Positions 11,285 through 23,300 of a stretch of 64,000 nucleotides of DNA are shown one piece after another. Below the pieces are notes generated by a model. The model made no database searches. It worked only from the letters and a program-made list of their open reading frames with translations, and was not told the origin of the DNA. Origin of the DNA: Phlebiopsis flavidoalba (taxonomy: Eukaryota > Basidiomycota > Agaricomycetes > Polyporales > Phanerochaetaceae); the NCBI GenBank assembly GCA_035772785.1, contig JAOCPU010000007.1:310001-374000 (forward strand), read 5' to 3'. Numbering within the stretch: the first letter of the stretch is position 1; each line of letters begins with the position of its first letter. Made by a program: the position numbers and the translations under genes.

Positions 11285-13647
11285 ATGTCCAACGCTCACG
11301 ATGAAATTGATACTTCCGAGCCACCCGTATCTGTCCCCAGACACTGGCGATGGTGGCGAGAGTGGCCAAACTCAAGATGATTGTCTCGCTGGGTGAAGAA
11401 ATGCGTTGGAGTCAAGGATATCGCGTTCCATGTACGTGTCATACTCTAGAGTATCGGCCACAATCTGTCCCTGTTTCGCCGCCGTGGAGGTTTCAAGCCT
11501 ACTGCGACGAGCCCGCAGGCTCTGCGAGCTACCGGGACGAGATCCTGCGTTCCAAGCAACCTGCGAGCGAGTAGTCGCGCACGGCGCACAGTCCCCTTTG
11601 TGCGGTGGTTCGTCCACGTTACTGACCACGTCATGTAGGCGACTCTCATTGCCCGCTTCGTTGCTGTGGGAGCCTATCCCGAACCTCGAGTAGTGTTGGC
11701 ATTACTTGGATAGGCCGGACCTGTTCGCTGCGTACGTCCCATAGTTGCTATGTCCCATTTGTATGTGATTGTCTAAGAGATGTCCCCTCGTCACCTCATC
11801 GCTGCCCTCGGTTACCCTAACAATAACCTCGTACGGTCATGTCGCTCCGTACTCGACCTTCCACCGGCGTTCCTCCGCGCACGTTCGTCTATGCACGCCA
11901 TCAACTCCGCCTCAACAGCGTCAATGACTCCGAGGACCCGTTCGAAACGAATGCTCGCTGTCATAAGGTTCACATTTTTCCAAGGATCTCAAGTTCATTG
12001 TGCGTCGCAGTATAATACCCGCACCCTTCTACTCATCTCGGGTCCCTATAGCACGGCAAAGTATGCAAGCCTTACAATTCTGTCATCGCCCTGTGAACAC
12101 TTTCGCGCACACTGGGATGTCATGGTGCCGGTATCATATCCCGGCGAACAACCGTCTGCGACAACCTGTCCCAGCATCTGTACTTGGCTCCCGCTGCTGC
12201 GGAAAGTGTGTACTCGACCGTGGACCGGGCAGCAGCATCAAGAGCGGCGTGAGCGAGGCAAGCCGGAAATCCATCAGCGCGAGGAGCAGTGGGGCCACTA
12301 GCCGTGCGTCAGGCTCGGGTACGACGCGCACAGGGACGCCCACGCCAAGCACGCCAGCGGACATCGGCGGTGGAAGAGCAGCTCGATGCCGAACTCGCCC
12401 AACTCAGTCTTGATCCGGCGCGCCTGCGAAGGGGCTCTTGATGCCGAGAGGGAGAAGCTGAAGGGCCTCCCGGGGAATGCGTCGGTTTTCCTCTGTGCAG
12501 CGGCTCGAAGAGGACTCGCGGCTGTGGTCGCCTCCACGGAGACCACGACGCTACGGGACGTCCTATTCTCACCGAACAGATCTCGACATCACCCACCTGT
12601 CTCAGCCTACCACGCTTCGTGCCCTTCACGGCACATCGAGATGTGCCTTCTTTTGGTGATCGACCAGATCAGCGCAAAAGGTCAGCGGCACGACCGTGCG
12701 CGTCGCCCCAGGGTCGGTACAACAAGGGCATCTATGTCTCTCTGCGATAACCGCAAGGACAGCACCGGGAGAGAAGGAGCGGTCATCATATCACGCATCC
12801 GCTCTGGCATGTCAATGGCATCTTGCCGTGGGAGCTGTCTACATCACGGTCAGCGAGAGCATGATGATGACATGCACGGGTGGACCCTGGTTGGACGATA
12901 CCGGAGGACGCGACAAGGGCAAGAAGTTCGGCGCTGCGCGCACTTTATCATCGACGCTTCTAAAGGAAGAGTCCTGGATGGGGCAAGCCACCATTTCGCG
13001 ATTGATGGTGTTGTGCACACGTACGACCGTAGGCGATCCAAGGTGACGGCAAGGACGGCTGGCAGACCTGGACGAGGGTCAAACACGTCCCCAAGGAGCG
13101 CGTCGTTGCGACAATCAGGGGTAGCTGGCCGGCACCTCAGTCAAGTACGTAAAGCTGAACCCCGGCCTTCTATCCCGCCGCCATGCCGAGTCTACAAACA
13201 CCACGGTCGACCTGGTGTCTCCTGCTCGTCCTCGTCGCCATCCTTCCAATTGACGAAGCGATCCCGCTCAGTGATCTGTCGACATTATACCCGATACCAC
13301 AAGCTCGTTCGTGACTTGTCGAAGTCAGCAAGAGAGGGAGAGCAGGAGAAGTTGTGGCAGGTTGTGACGTAGAGAAACTGCTCAGTAAGGAGTACGGCGA
13401 GGCTAACAAGGCCAAAGCACGGCATCGAGCAGAGGCAGCGCGAGGAGTGAGTCGGGCAAGGAAACTACGTGGGGAGAAGTAAGTGCTAGTCGTCATCCTC
13501 AGTGCCTCCAGTTTTGACTCAATGTGTCTTGACGGACGCAGGTATGTCCCGAAATACGTTGTCTGGACGAGGATACCGGGATTCCGACGCTCACCAGACG
13601 CGGGTCTTGAAGGCGCCTGGAAGAGGAGAGATGATGGAGGAGGTTGA
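11285..13647 (+). CDS. Oxysterol-binding protein-related protein (OSH type)
   Basis: OSBP-related proteins carry sterols and phosphoinositides or phosphatidylserine between membranes at contact sites. The ATG at 11285 opens MSNAHDEIDTSEPP, a short acidic leader, so there is no room for a PH domain. Collinear pieces follow: KLKMIVSL, KKCVGVKDI, MLAVIRFTF (11950), EHFRAHWDV (12100), YLAPAAAESVYSTVD (12180), a Ser-rich insert, and the OSBP fingerprint EQIS-R-HHPPVSAYH (codons 12587-12613). Then come ITVSESMMMTCTGGP, HFAIDGVVHTYD (12993), KHVPKERVVATIRGSW (13084) and the C-terminal EKLLSKEYGEANKAKH and IEQRQREE. A last exon opens YVPKY and stops near 13647. Several 1-bp breaks occur. The layout, with a long insert before the fingerprint, suits the short ORD-only class; which yeast Osh it matches best is not decided. 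Confidence 0.9.
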
Positions 13648-14389
13648 GGCCATCGCACCCTCTGGAGCAGTAGTAAGTAGTAACATCGCGGCATCCCCAC
13701 ACGGGGATGCACTGTATTCATAGCCAATTGAACGCTCGATAGAAGTAGGGAAGTTAGAACACAAGGAGGAACCTTGGGAAATACTGATTGTGCAGAAACT
13801 CGACCTCTCATTCCTAGCTATGCCGAGAATTAATTGCCCCCCTCCCCCCCCCCCTAATACAATATCATCGAATTTGTGACTTTCAGAGAGCTCATGCATC
13901 GCTGTGTGTGACCGATGCTGCTTGAAAGATGGCTCAGTTTCTTTGATCTGATTTCTGTTGGGGAGAGGTGAACCGGGAGTATCTACAATCGAGTCATATC
14001 GAGTTGATTGGACGAGTGGTCCTCACACAGACTCGTTTGCGCTCTACGGCTAAGTCTTTCCAGTCTATCGACAGCAAACCACCAACGGCGTCATGTTCGC
14101 ATCTCGCTCTGACCCTTGTCGCCCAGCCTTTCTCACCCTAACTTCTGCCTCAATTCTCCGTGCGAAAGGCACTCACAACATCCCCTACGCGAGCTTGGAC
14201 ATGGATCATTCCCACTAACTCCAAGCCTCTCCACGCCGCACCGGACTCGCTCAACCCCGATTCCATCGCCTTCGTGCTCACATGCACACTCTTATCAGCA
14301 ACGAATCAGCAGAAACAGAGCACACGAAAACGGACATCCCTGCGCGGACGAAGCCCGCCAAAACCGTTTCCACCTGACGTAAAAGATGC
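13648..14389. other. Intergenic with C homopolymer
   Basis: No supported gene. A C-rich tract lies at 13837-13854. From about 14090 there is exon-like open sequence that may belong to the unknown gene downstream. Confidence 0.4.
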
Positions 14390-16490
14390 ATGGATTATGC
14401 ACCGCTGACAAAGCGCCGGCGCTCCCATCGTCACCCCGTTTTCGCCAGCAACGTGCGGTTCGGTGTTGCCGGCGAGCAGAGCCCCGACGTATATATAAGA
14501 CTCACCTTCCCCGTGTGGCCTTTGGGCTTCTTCAAGCGGACACAAGAAGCGGGAGCAAGCGGCGGCCCCTGCGTGCTCTTCTGCGAGCTCTTCTGCGAAG
14601 ACATGAGGGCCTGCCCGGGTGAGTGTTATGCGCTCCCGGACGGTGCTTGCGCGGCAGTGGCCCCCCCCCCCCCCCAGATGATTCTAAGGGCACACGAAGA
14701 CGCGGGGGATATCTGCGGTCTGGGAAATACAAAAAAAAAAAAACTGATCAGCAGCTATGTTCAGTCTCCCACGGGTCGCACTCGCAGCTGCAACGCGTAG
14801 GAGGCGATTTGACAGTGCTGCCCAGACTCGGTGATTGGACAAACTACTCCTACACGCCCTGGGCTACGTCAAACTGACTTCATGCATATGCAAAGGACTA
14901 AGGTCTAGACGGTATGTTCATTTGTCTGACCATGACTGCCAGAATACTCACTGGCAATCCGTAGATATGGCTTCCCGGGACTCTGACATGGGCCGGCGAG
15001 CTCTCGTGGTCGTTGGCACAGGGGAACTGCGATCGCGAGACCTTCGGTCTCCCATGTGTAGCAACGACCTACCCGAGCCGAGGATGCGAAAGGCCCTGAT
15101 TTGCGTGGCGGCGATCGAAGAGAAGAAGAGCAGACGCAGCCCGGTCTATGTGCGCGGATGGTGCGTTCGTTTTGACTATGTGTACTCGGACGAGGCCCTT
15201 ATGAATGATTTCAGCATCTAGCTTGGTAGAGGTCTAGTCAGTGTCCGAGTTAGAGGCAGATTGTCCAAGTAGTCGGTCTGGACTGCCTTGTAACGCGAGT
15301 CAAGATCTTTCAGGGACTATGCACAATGTATAAGACCTTGTCAAACAGAATTCACACCCAGGTGCCAGATTCTCGTTGTTGTTAACACCGGTGGGTGTCG
15401 CGGTGCAGTGGCAGTGTATACCGAGGTCTGTGGGCAGTGTTTCAAGGGTAAGTAGGTACTATTACTCTTGCGACGACTGCAACATTCATGTGTTCTCCCC
15501 AGATTGAATCGCACGACTACGTGTTCCAGTCGCCGTACTCTGCAGATGAAGTATCAGCCCGCGAAATGTCGCGCGGACTTACGCGGCACAACGCTGGGGA
15601 AGAACGTCGGCGACGACAAAAAGCACATCACCTCCCAATCGACCTTCTTGCCGCGACACTCAAGCCCACGTTGGTCCGAATATTAATCAACTGGGGTTTC
15701 CTTACGTACTGAGAAGTGTTGAGTTACCCACAAACGCGCTGTGCTAGCTCATCGATATGCCCACAGGTCAATTCAGTCGCTCTAATAAGAACCACTTCGC
15801 ACGAGCCCGTTTCTCGGCCGACTATCAAACCGTTCTATTCTGCGCTGCCCCAATTGTACGTCAATCACTGCGCCTCAACATTAGCATCTCCGGCCTGACT
15901 TTCCGTTCCAGACGTTTGCCTTTTTCGTCTCTTTCCCCACAGTCACTCGCGGTCCCACGGATCTCGAGCTCACAGGGGACGAGGGGGTGATTCAAGAGGG
16001 ACTCCAAGGCAGATATGGTGTTGCACGAGGGCATGTCGCAGCGGGCGTCGTCATGTTGATGTCAGAGGATGCGCAACAGCCCCCCTGATGCTCCTGGACG
16101 CCGTTCTCGAATCGACTGCCGTCGTTCCCGTGCTCAGTCCCATGGGCGGCCCCATGGGGTCCCACGGGGTCTCCCATGGTCCCTTTTAGCCATGTTTGGC
16201 TCCGCGAAGCGTCCGCTCGGAGCCTTCCGGGATGGGACCTGGACCCCGCCAGCAGCGGCGGCGAGCGCTCTGGAGGTGGAAACCCTGCCGCTTTGGGCAC
16301 GACGGGAGAGTTTTCGACCCCCTCGTCCTCGAAATGGGCCAGCGATCGACGGGCGGTGCGTTCTCCTAATCCATCGTCCTACCAAGACACTAGCCTCCCC
16401 CGCACGGCTCAGCCCATGTCCACCCCACCCATCCTCCCCCTGTCGCGACTATCCCGCTGCCCCCCGTGGCCTCGCCATTAGTTACTACCC
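14390..16490 (+). CDS. Uncharacterised, possible multi-exon gene
   Basis: I do not recognise this gene. Open, protein-like pieces follow each other on the plus strand: MDYAPLTKRRRSHRHPVFAS (from 14390), SPDVYIRLTFPVWPLGFFK (14480), FCELFCEDMRACPGE (about 14583), MRKALICVAAIEEKK (15086) and VRFDYVYSDEALMNDFSI, then SHDYVFQSPYSADEVSARE (15510), PIVRQSLRLNISISGLTF (about 15850), TGDEGVIQEGLQGRYGVARG (15973) and a Ser/Pro-rich tail to about 16490. Long C and A homopolymers (14661-14675, 14730-14741) break the frame. Whether this is one gene, two genes or partly non-coding cannot be settled from the sequence. The next gene, a carboxylesterase, starts 60 bp downstream on the same strand. Confidence 0.35.
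14661..14675. repeat. C15 homopolymer
   Basis: Fifteen consecutive C, followed 55 bases later by a run of A at about 14730-14741. Both runs are prone to length error. Confidence 0.9.
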
Positions 16491-16551
16491 GCGACACACT
16501 CCGCTCGAGCCTTCCGTGCTCATAGCATTGGCACCCCCTGTAAAATACGCC

Positions 16552-18686
16552 ATGATCGCCAAAATGTCCACAATGCTCCCGGGCGAGCCCGTCGTCTTGC
16601 ACGAGAAGAAGCTGCACACCACCTTCACCGGCGCCGTTAACCCCATTTCCACTCCGGAGGCTACTGTGCATCAGTACCTGGGGATCAAGTACGCGTCGGG
16701 TCCCGGCGCGCGCTTTCGCCAGTCAAAGTTGCACACGACGTTTCCCCTGTGACCGACGCGACGCGTCATGGGTATGTTCAACCTTCTCTCTCGCGGGCGT
16801 GCCTCCGCTGACCACCAACAGTCCCATTTGTCCTCAGCCCAAGACCCAGGCTTACGAGGCAGAGCTCTTCGGATTGACCGAGGATGTTACACCCCGCAGC
16901 AGTTGCTGAAGCAGAGCGAGTTCGAATGTCTGAACTTAAACATCACTTGCCCTGCTGATGCCATGCCGGGGAGCCTCCTGCCCGTCATGTTCTTCATCCA
17001 TGGGTGAGTCTCGCCGCATGTTACCCGCGTGTTGTACTCAACAAATCAATAGTGGGGGACACCGTGGCTCAGGATCGAGCTGGCTGTACGATGGTGGTGC
17101 TCTCGTCCAGAGAAGCATGATGCTGGGAAAGCCTGTGATTCTCGTGACAATCAAGTAGGTCCTCACCTAGGTGGAGCCCCCATTCTATCCATGTCTCACG
17201 CTGTACAGCTACCGTCTTGGGCTGTTTGGCTTCGCTGCCAGCCCAGCACTTCGCGAGGACAACCACACTGTTAGGCGAAGAGGGCGTCGGCAACTACGGT
17301 CTGCGTGACCAGAGGAAGGCACTTGAATGGGTCTTCAGCTTCATATCTGACTTTGGTGGCGACCCGAACAACATCACCCTCTTCGGCTCTGCGTCTGGTG
17401 CCTCCGACATTCTCTGCCACATGCACTCGACTGCCAATGAGACACGACCTCTGTTTTCAACGCGCCATCATCCAAAGTGCTGTTCTGGATCTCGACATTC
17501 CTCATGTCTCTGGTGCCGCTTGGCAGTTCTCTAAACTCATGTCGGCTCTGCATGCACACTTTCTGTGGAAGAACTCCGCGATGTTTGCCCGGACAAACTC
17601 GCTACAATCATCCCTACCTTCCGCGCCGTCGATGACGGCCATTTCTTTGCTCACGGATGGAAGGAAGCTATTTATCCCGAAAACAACCACGTCCAGCACG
17701 GTCATGAGCAAGTCTCAGAACTTCAGATTCTCTCGCATCTCGCCTGAGGACTCCTCACGCTCGCCTCCGCTCGACCTCTCGCTCCCCTCGCTCGAAATCA
17801 CGTTCACACGGTCTCGTGCAAGACATACACTAATTTCAAATCACTATCATCATCCTGCTCACCTGCAACCCCTCATGATTGGTGACTGCGCATCCGAATC
17901 GCTTCTGTGGTCGCTCCCCGCCTCGCTCTGGACCGCGCCTGGTATCGTTTCGGCGCATTCGCGCGCGATTTGTCAGTCTCTTCCGAAGGCATCCGCCCTG
18001 CTCCGTGCCTACGACATTTCGTCACACACCCTTGTCGACGAGCTTCCAGAGCACATTCTGGACCTCATCAACGACGCGCGCTTCGCCTGGCCCACTGAAT
18101 GCATTGCCTCGAACGCCAAGCGCGCCCGGGGCGGGCACAACGTGTGGCGCTACGTCTTCGACCAGGAAGGCCCCGCGCGGGGGCTGTGCCGCACCACGGC
18201 GTCGACCTGCTCTACCTCTTCGACAACGTCCCGCTCACCGTCCCGCCCGCGGTGACGCCGCCCGACGTGTTCTCGCCCGAGCCGACGCCCGACGGCACCC
18301 CCATGTTCACCCGCCCGGACACGCCGGACATGTACTACGGCTCGGACACGGACTCGGACGGCGTCGACTTTGGCTTCGGCTTCAACGCGCCCGGCGAGGA
18401 CGACGACGCGTGGGCGGTGCCCGTCGTCGACGAGTGGCGTATGCGCGCGTGCGCGACGCCGTGCAGGGCCGCTGGTTCGCGTTCGCGTACGGCGAGGCGC
18501 CGTGGGCCGAGGACAAGCTCTATGTCCTTTTGGACCCCCGAGGGCGAGACGGCGAGCGTCAGATGGGTATCTTTTGGCGGCCGTGCCGGCAGGCTCGACA
18601 CCTGGCGCGATGCGCTCGAGCCGCTGGGGCCGCACCTCGTGCAGAAGATCGGCATCGAGTTGAGCAATGGTCCGCCCGTGGCGTAA
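16552..18686 (+). CDS. Type-B carboxylesterase/lipase (alpha/beta hydrolase)
   Basis: This is a COesterase-family hydrolase of carboxylic esters. There is no clear signal peptide, so it may be cytosolic. The start [20 protein letters not shown] is at 16552, with a second ATG at 16564. Collinear features are [28 protein letters not shown] (16920), the oxyanion strip [15 protein letters not shown] split by an intron at about 17005-17052, the family core [33 protein letters not shown] and [12 protein letters not shown], and a C-terminal HGVDLLYLF (about 18197) with the expected catalytic His. The stop is at 18684-18686. The nucleophile elbow (17385-17399) reads G-S-A-S-G instead of G-X-S-X-G, so Ala sits where Ser is expected. 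An acidic insert (about 18290-18420) rich in Asp, Pro and Thr follows the His region. Length of roughly 570-600 residues is normal. Confidence 0.92.
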
Positions 18687-19074
18687 ATTATGTATTGGTC
18701 TCATTCGCTGTCGTTTTTTGCTGTCATTTTTGCTTTCTGGGTTCATTTGCTGTCTCACTCATCATTACCACATCTCGTACTCTGGGAAACACTCACATGC
18801 AGTCTATCTATGCTCACTACGCCGTGTTATTGTAGGATAGTGTTGTAATTCGTGCGCGTACCTAACGTTGATCCTTCTGTACGTCCAGTACAAAAATCTA
18901 TGCGCTTAAGCGCATCTTGGCCCTGCAGCTGTCAAGAGTGTTCGCAAAATTATATACGTTCATTGTGCGTTTGTCCAACGAACACAAGCTTCAACAGTAT
19001 GCGCATACGCCCATTTAATTACTTTCAATTGAGACCATCTCAAATACTATACTGATTGCTGATAATCTGACATC
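18687..19074. other. Intergenic, convergent 3' ends
   Basis: This lies between the 3' ends of the esterase (+) and BTB paralogue B (-). It is AT-richer with no supported gene, as expected of 3' untranslated sequence. Confidence 0.5.
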
Positions 19075-20596
19075 CTATCTAGGAGGAAGTTGTGCATGCT
19101 GTCCTAGTCTCTCCAGCGCGCCCAGTAATTTATTACACGAAGAGCACCTGAACAATCTGAAGTTGCCACATGGTACACAATGTATCTGATCTCCGTTATG
19201 TCTAAGTCCTGAGTCGGATGAGCCGGTTCCAATCTTGTGAATGAGACTCGCAATGATGCCAACGCTTCTGCCCAGTTCATCGGAAGAAAGGCTCTGCATG
19301 CGCGCATATATTTCGCTCGTGACAGTATCTTTGGTCTGAGAACAAGCATAGTTAATTTGCATGTCTCTGATTTCGTCGTATCTGCAAAGCTTGCTTAGAC
19401 GGCTGGATATCTAACGATGAAAACTACAGACTTTATCGTGAAAGAGGAGAACAGCTCCGTCAGAATGTTCTTAGAGGACAGCTTCGACTCGATGTTGGTC
19501 TTCGCCAGCTTCTTCAGATCATCCAGACCAAGCTATACTAGGAGATTAGTGAACACTCAAGGGTTTCCTGGTAGTTGTACGCGCCTCGTCTGCAAGTCTA
19601 TACATCGACTTGGGGGAGCATGATGGTGGCGTCGGAGTCGTGGCGTTTTGTTTAGTTGCGTCTACTGGCGGTTGAGTCGGATTTTTGGCTCTTCAATGGC
19701 GCAAAGTTGACTTTTCCAGTGTAAAGATAGAATATAAATGCATTCCAGCTATCAAACTCTCAATTGAGTATCTCATCCGATTAATCCCATCGGCAAAATT
19801 AACGCACGTAGGATATGCAAATCGTTCCATCAGTCGAATTTTGCCCACAGCCCCTTCCAATGTTTTGGGAAAGTCGCCTTGATCTTTGTGGAACGACGGG
19901 ACCCCTTTCTGGTTCGTTGCTGTTATCATGGGTTCCAGTGGCCTATGAGTTACTCGAGTCAATTTCTAGTTGGTGTAGACGCAATGGCTTCGAAGTGCAT
20001 ACCTTTTCTGCCTCGTCCGATGACTCGGATGAGTCAGCCCGAGCACGTTCGGTATCATCTTTACCTGGCGTCGCCTTCAACGCACTACCATCTGACTGCT
20101 TATATTCTGCTTCGTCATCCTCGAGATCACTGTCCGAGTCGTAGCCCCGCTCCGTCACCCACGTTACAGGGAACTCTGAGGGGAGACCTGCGTTGAGGGG
20201 TCCAGTGGCACAGTTGCTCATGTAATCTCCTTGCAATACTGTCGCACGGGCTCATCATTAGTTAACTTGATTGAACAGGCTGAGTGACCTACACGGTTCA
20301 AAATACGCGGGCACCATGGCACGAAGAATGCAGCTGTTGGCATGCATAGACTGCCTTCGGTTTGTAGACCTTGCCGGAAGCTGCCCTACGAGAATATGCA
20401 TAGAACTTGAGGTCGATGAAGTTTCCGCTGCTCAGAGAAAGCTTGCAGACAAGGTGCAATAGATCCTGTGGACTCTTCACAATGTTCGCTGGGACTGGTT
20501 CGAACCACGGGAGGGGGCGAAGGGGGGGGTGCCTTGTGTTTGAAATTTTCGCCCTTTCAAGTTCTGGCGTATTTTTGAGTTAGTAGTAGTAGCCAT
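19075..20596 (-). CDS. BTB/POZ domain protein, paralogue B
   Basis: The ATG at 20596 opens MATTTNSKIRQNLKG. After a short basic leader come PVPANIVKSPQDLLHLVCKL and the BTB start SGNFIDLKFYAYSRRAASGK. These match paralogue D nearly residue for residue. After an intron, LQGDYMSNCATGPLNAGLPS leads into the acidic linker YDSDSDLEDDEAEY and a Ser/Glu-rich hinge. Further exons read GKIRLMERFAYPTCVNFADG (about 19850), SPKSMYRLADE, then NYACSQTKDTVTSEIYARM (19350) and IIASLIHKIG. The C-terminus ends in CVPCGNFRLFRCSSCN, two CXXC knuckles that could bind zinc. Small indels break several exons. The start is well placed because the leader aligns with D. Cul3 adaptor function is possible from the fold only. 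Confidence 0.8.
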
Positions 20597-21557
20597 TGCT
20601 ACGCTGACGAGGGTGACTGTGATGAAGTACCGTAGGATGGCGTGAGGAAGGGTTTATATACAGACTCACATCAACCCTATCCGTTAAAATTGCCTTCTGG
20701 TACCAGCATATCGACCGCACGTCGTCGTGACATCGTGAAGTGGTTTTCTATGATAAAGAGCAGTAAGCTTGCGTCTTGATACGCCACAGCAATTGGGGCC
20801 GGACACATATGAGCTAGCTACGACGAGAGGATAGACCACAAGTCATACGGTCACCTCGTTGCACGTGGGTGCGGCAAAAGGACTTCCGAAGGCACAAGTG
20901 AGACACTCGAAACCATATTTTTCGTTTCATCTGCTCACCTACAATTCGCTTCATTGACTTGCATCTGTCTATCGTGATTTATTCAGGTATTCGGTACAGC
21001 AATTCGAGTTCGGTGTAAGTTCGATTTTGCCTCCGTTTTTAGGTAACATATCCGCAGTAAGTCCCCCTGTAAATCGGATGCCAGTTTTGTCAGCGCATGC
21101 CGTGCAACTAAGAGGGTCATTTGTCCGCAGATAAGTATTTCAACACCCACGACTTATCAAAAATTTCGTCTCAGCACTGCCGCATGCCAGATGTAGAGAG
21201 TGGTCCACGCACACTGGGAACGAGATGTGAAAGTTTGGGGGGGGGGGCAAGAGGTAGTTCCAGTTTTGAGGCTGTCCGAGTAGCCATCAAGCTGCCAGAA
21301 CGCCACAACGGAGGCCGCGCGCTTCGTGCCACCTGCATGCGCTCGTTGACTGGGTCACCGTCAATAATCTTCGCGAATCCCAAAGTCCGAATCGTCTTCC
21401 CCGCTAGCCCAATGTGTGCGATGCAGCGACAGAACCCGGCACAGTAGGCAGAGTACCAAGCTAGCTGGTGCAGCCCCACGACATTATGGTTTTCCGAGGC
21501 AGGATTTCTTGAGTCAACGAACGACGATGCAACCTTGGGATGAGTGATTATGAGTGA
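20597..21557. other. Intergenic between BTB paralogues B and C
   Basis: About 960 bases holding the promoter side of B and the 3' side of C. A G run lies near 21238-21247. Open frames here have no recognised motif. Confidence 0.45.
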
Positions 21558-21559
21558 TC

Positions 21560-23300
21560 ACACCTGCGAAAACTCATACAGTACGACAGCCGCCGTTAGA
21601 CACAACAATATCTCCTGGGTGTGCTTTCTGCTACTGTGCCCAATTATTACTACACTAAAGTGCACATGAAACACTCTGTATGGCGTTACAGTATTTGCAA
21701 TGTAGCTGTGCTGCCCCCCCCCCCCCCCGCTAAATCTGACTGAGCCTGATGATCTGTGATGCCGTCCCGATCTTTTGAATGAGACTCGCAATGGTGCCAA
21801 TACTTCGGCGCAACTCATCCGAAGAGAGGGGTATATCCATACGTGCAAAGATGTCGCTCGTGACGGTATCCTTGGCTTGAGAGCAGGCAAAATCAATTTG
21901 CATGTCTTTGATTTTCGTCGTATCTGCAAAGATAGCTTTAGACGACTGGGTGTCTGTTGAAGAAAAGCTACAGACTTCATCGCTGTGCAATGATGGAGAC
22001 AACAGCTCTGTAAGGATGTTCTTGGGGGATAGCTTTTGACTCGATGTTGGTCTTTGCTAGCTTCCTCAGATCATCCAAGCCTAGCTATACAGACAGTGAG
22101 CGGAGACTAAATATTTCCTTGATGAATGTTTTGGTACACACCTCATCTGCCGACTCCGTACATTCTGACTTCTGAGAGCATTGTGGCGGGCGTTGGAGCT
22201 ATGGTGTCTCGTCCGAGCCTGCGACACCGACGTTTTGGCCTGACTTGTGACTTTGGCTCTTTCAACGTTGCGCAAAATTGACCTTTGACCCGGTTGTAAA
22301 GCTTTCAGTAATTATGAAGGCATTTCCAGCTGTCCAGACCATCGGCTTGAGCACCTCGATCAAATAACCCAACGGCAGAATTCACGCACGTAGGATATGC
22401 AAACCGCTCCCATCAATCGAATCTTTCCCACGCAGACCTCATCGGACGTCTTTGAGAGCGTCGTCATTGTTTTTGTCGATGGCGCGCCTTTCTCCTGGTC
22501 TTTGCCGTCGTCACGATTCTCAGGTGGCCTATACGGGCTGTTTTAGCTAACCATCGTTATCTGAGTGCGCCGTGCTTCGAAGTACTCACCAATTTCCTTT
22601 CTCGTCGCCCGGTAAGCGTCCCATGATGAGTTCAGAGCCTTTGGGCTCATCCCTCCCTACAGCGTCGAGTCTTCGACCGTGTGGTCGTTCTCCTGCACAT
22701 CCTCTTCCTCATCTTCTTCAATGGGTCGTCAAGGTCGCTGTCCGAGTCGAGCCCCTCACCATCCCCCACGAAATATGGGGACAGCAGGGGCAGAGAAATC
22801 ACACGGGGGAGACAAAAAAACAGGAAGGAGAAGGTGGAGGCAGAAGGGGGCGTACCAGGGCAGGACCAGGGGGGGGGCCCCGGGCCCCGAAGCCCCCCCA
22901 CTGCGTGTGGGATCTCTGGTTGGACAACTCCCGCTTGGAGGGGCCTCTGTAGCGCAGTTGCTCTCTATTATATCGCCTTGTAACACTGTCATACCAATTA
23001 TTTTTTAGTCAATAGAATCACGAGATTAAATGACTTACATGGTCCGAAATACTCAGGTGCTTTGATGCGAAGAATGTAGCTATTGGCATAGACCGCTTTG
23101 GGGCCGTAGACCTCGCCGGAGGTGGGCCCTCCGAGAATAGTGCATAAGAATTTGGTGTGTCCACGAAGCTTCCGCTACTCAGTCGACAGCTTACAGGCAA
23201 GCTGGCAGTAGCTCCTGTGGGGTCTTCACCACATATTGCCGGAATTGGACTGGCCTTCGGGAGATGTGCATTGAGAGCAGCAGCTTGTCGAGCTTCCCAT
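21560..23300 (-). pseudogene. BTB/POZ paralogue C, probably decayed
   Basis: This is a third family copy in tandem with B and in the same orientation. The ATG at 23300 opens MGSSTSCCSQ. Remnants follow: VKTPQELLPA, SGSFVDT, then YGPKAVYANSYILRIKAPEY (about 23055-23114), which match D. A second exon keeps GDIIESNCAT and DGEGLDSDSDLDD but is split by a GC-rich segment at about 22780-22905. Later pieces are RFAYPTCVN (22400), LGLDDLRKLAKTNIESK (22040), FACSQAKDTVTSDIFARM (21860) and GTIASLIQKIG. The final CXXC knuckles of B are not visible, and a C14 run sits at 21715-21728. It has more breaks than B or D and a lost linker structure, so decay is likely. Consensus error cannot be fully excluded. 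Confidence 0.7.
21715..21728. repeat. C14 homopolymer
   Basis: Run of C inside the last exon region of BTB paralogue C. It falls where the family's C-terminal sequence should continue. Confidence 0.85.
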
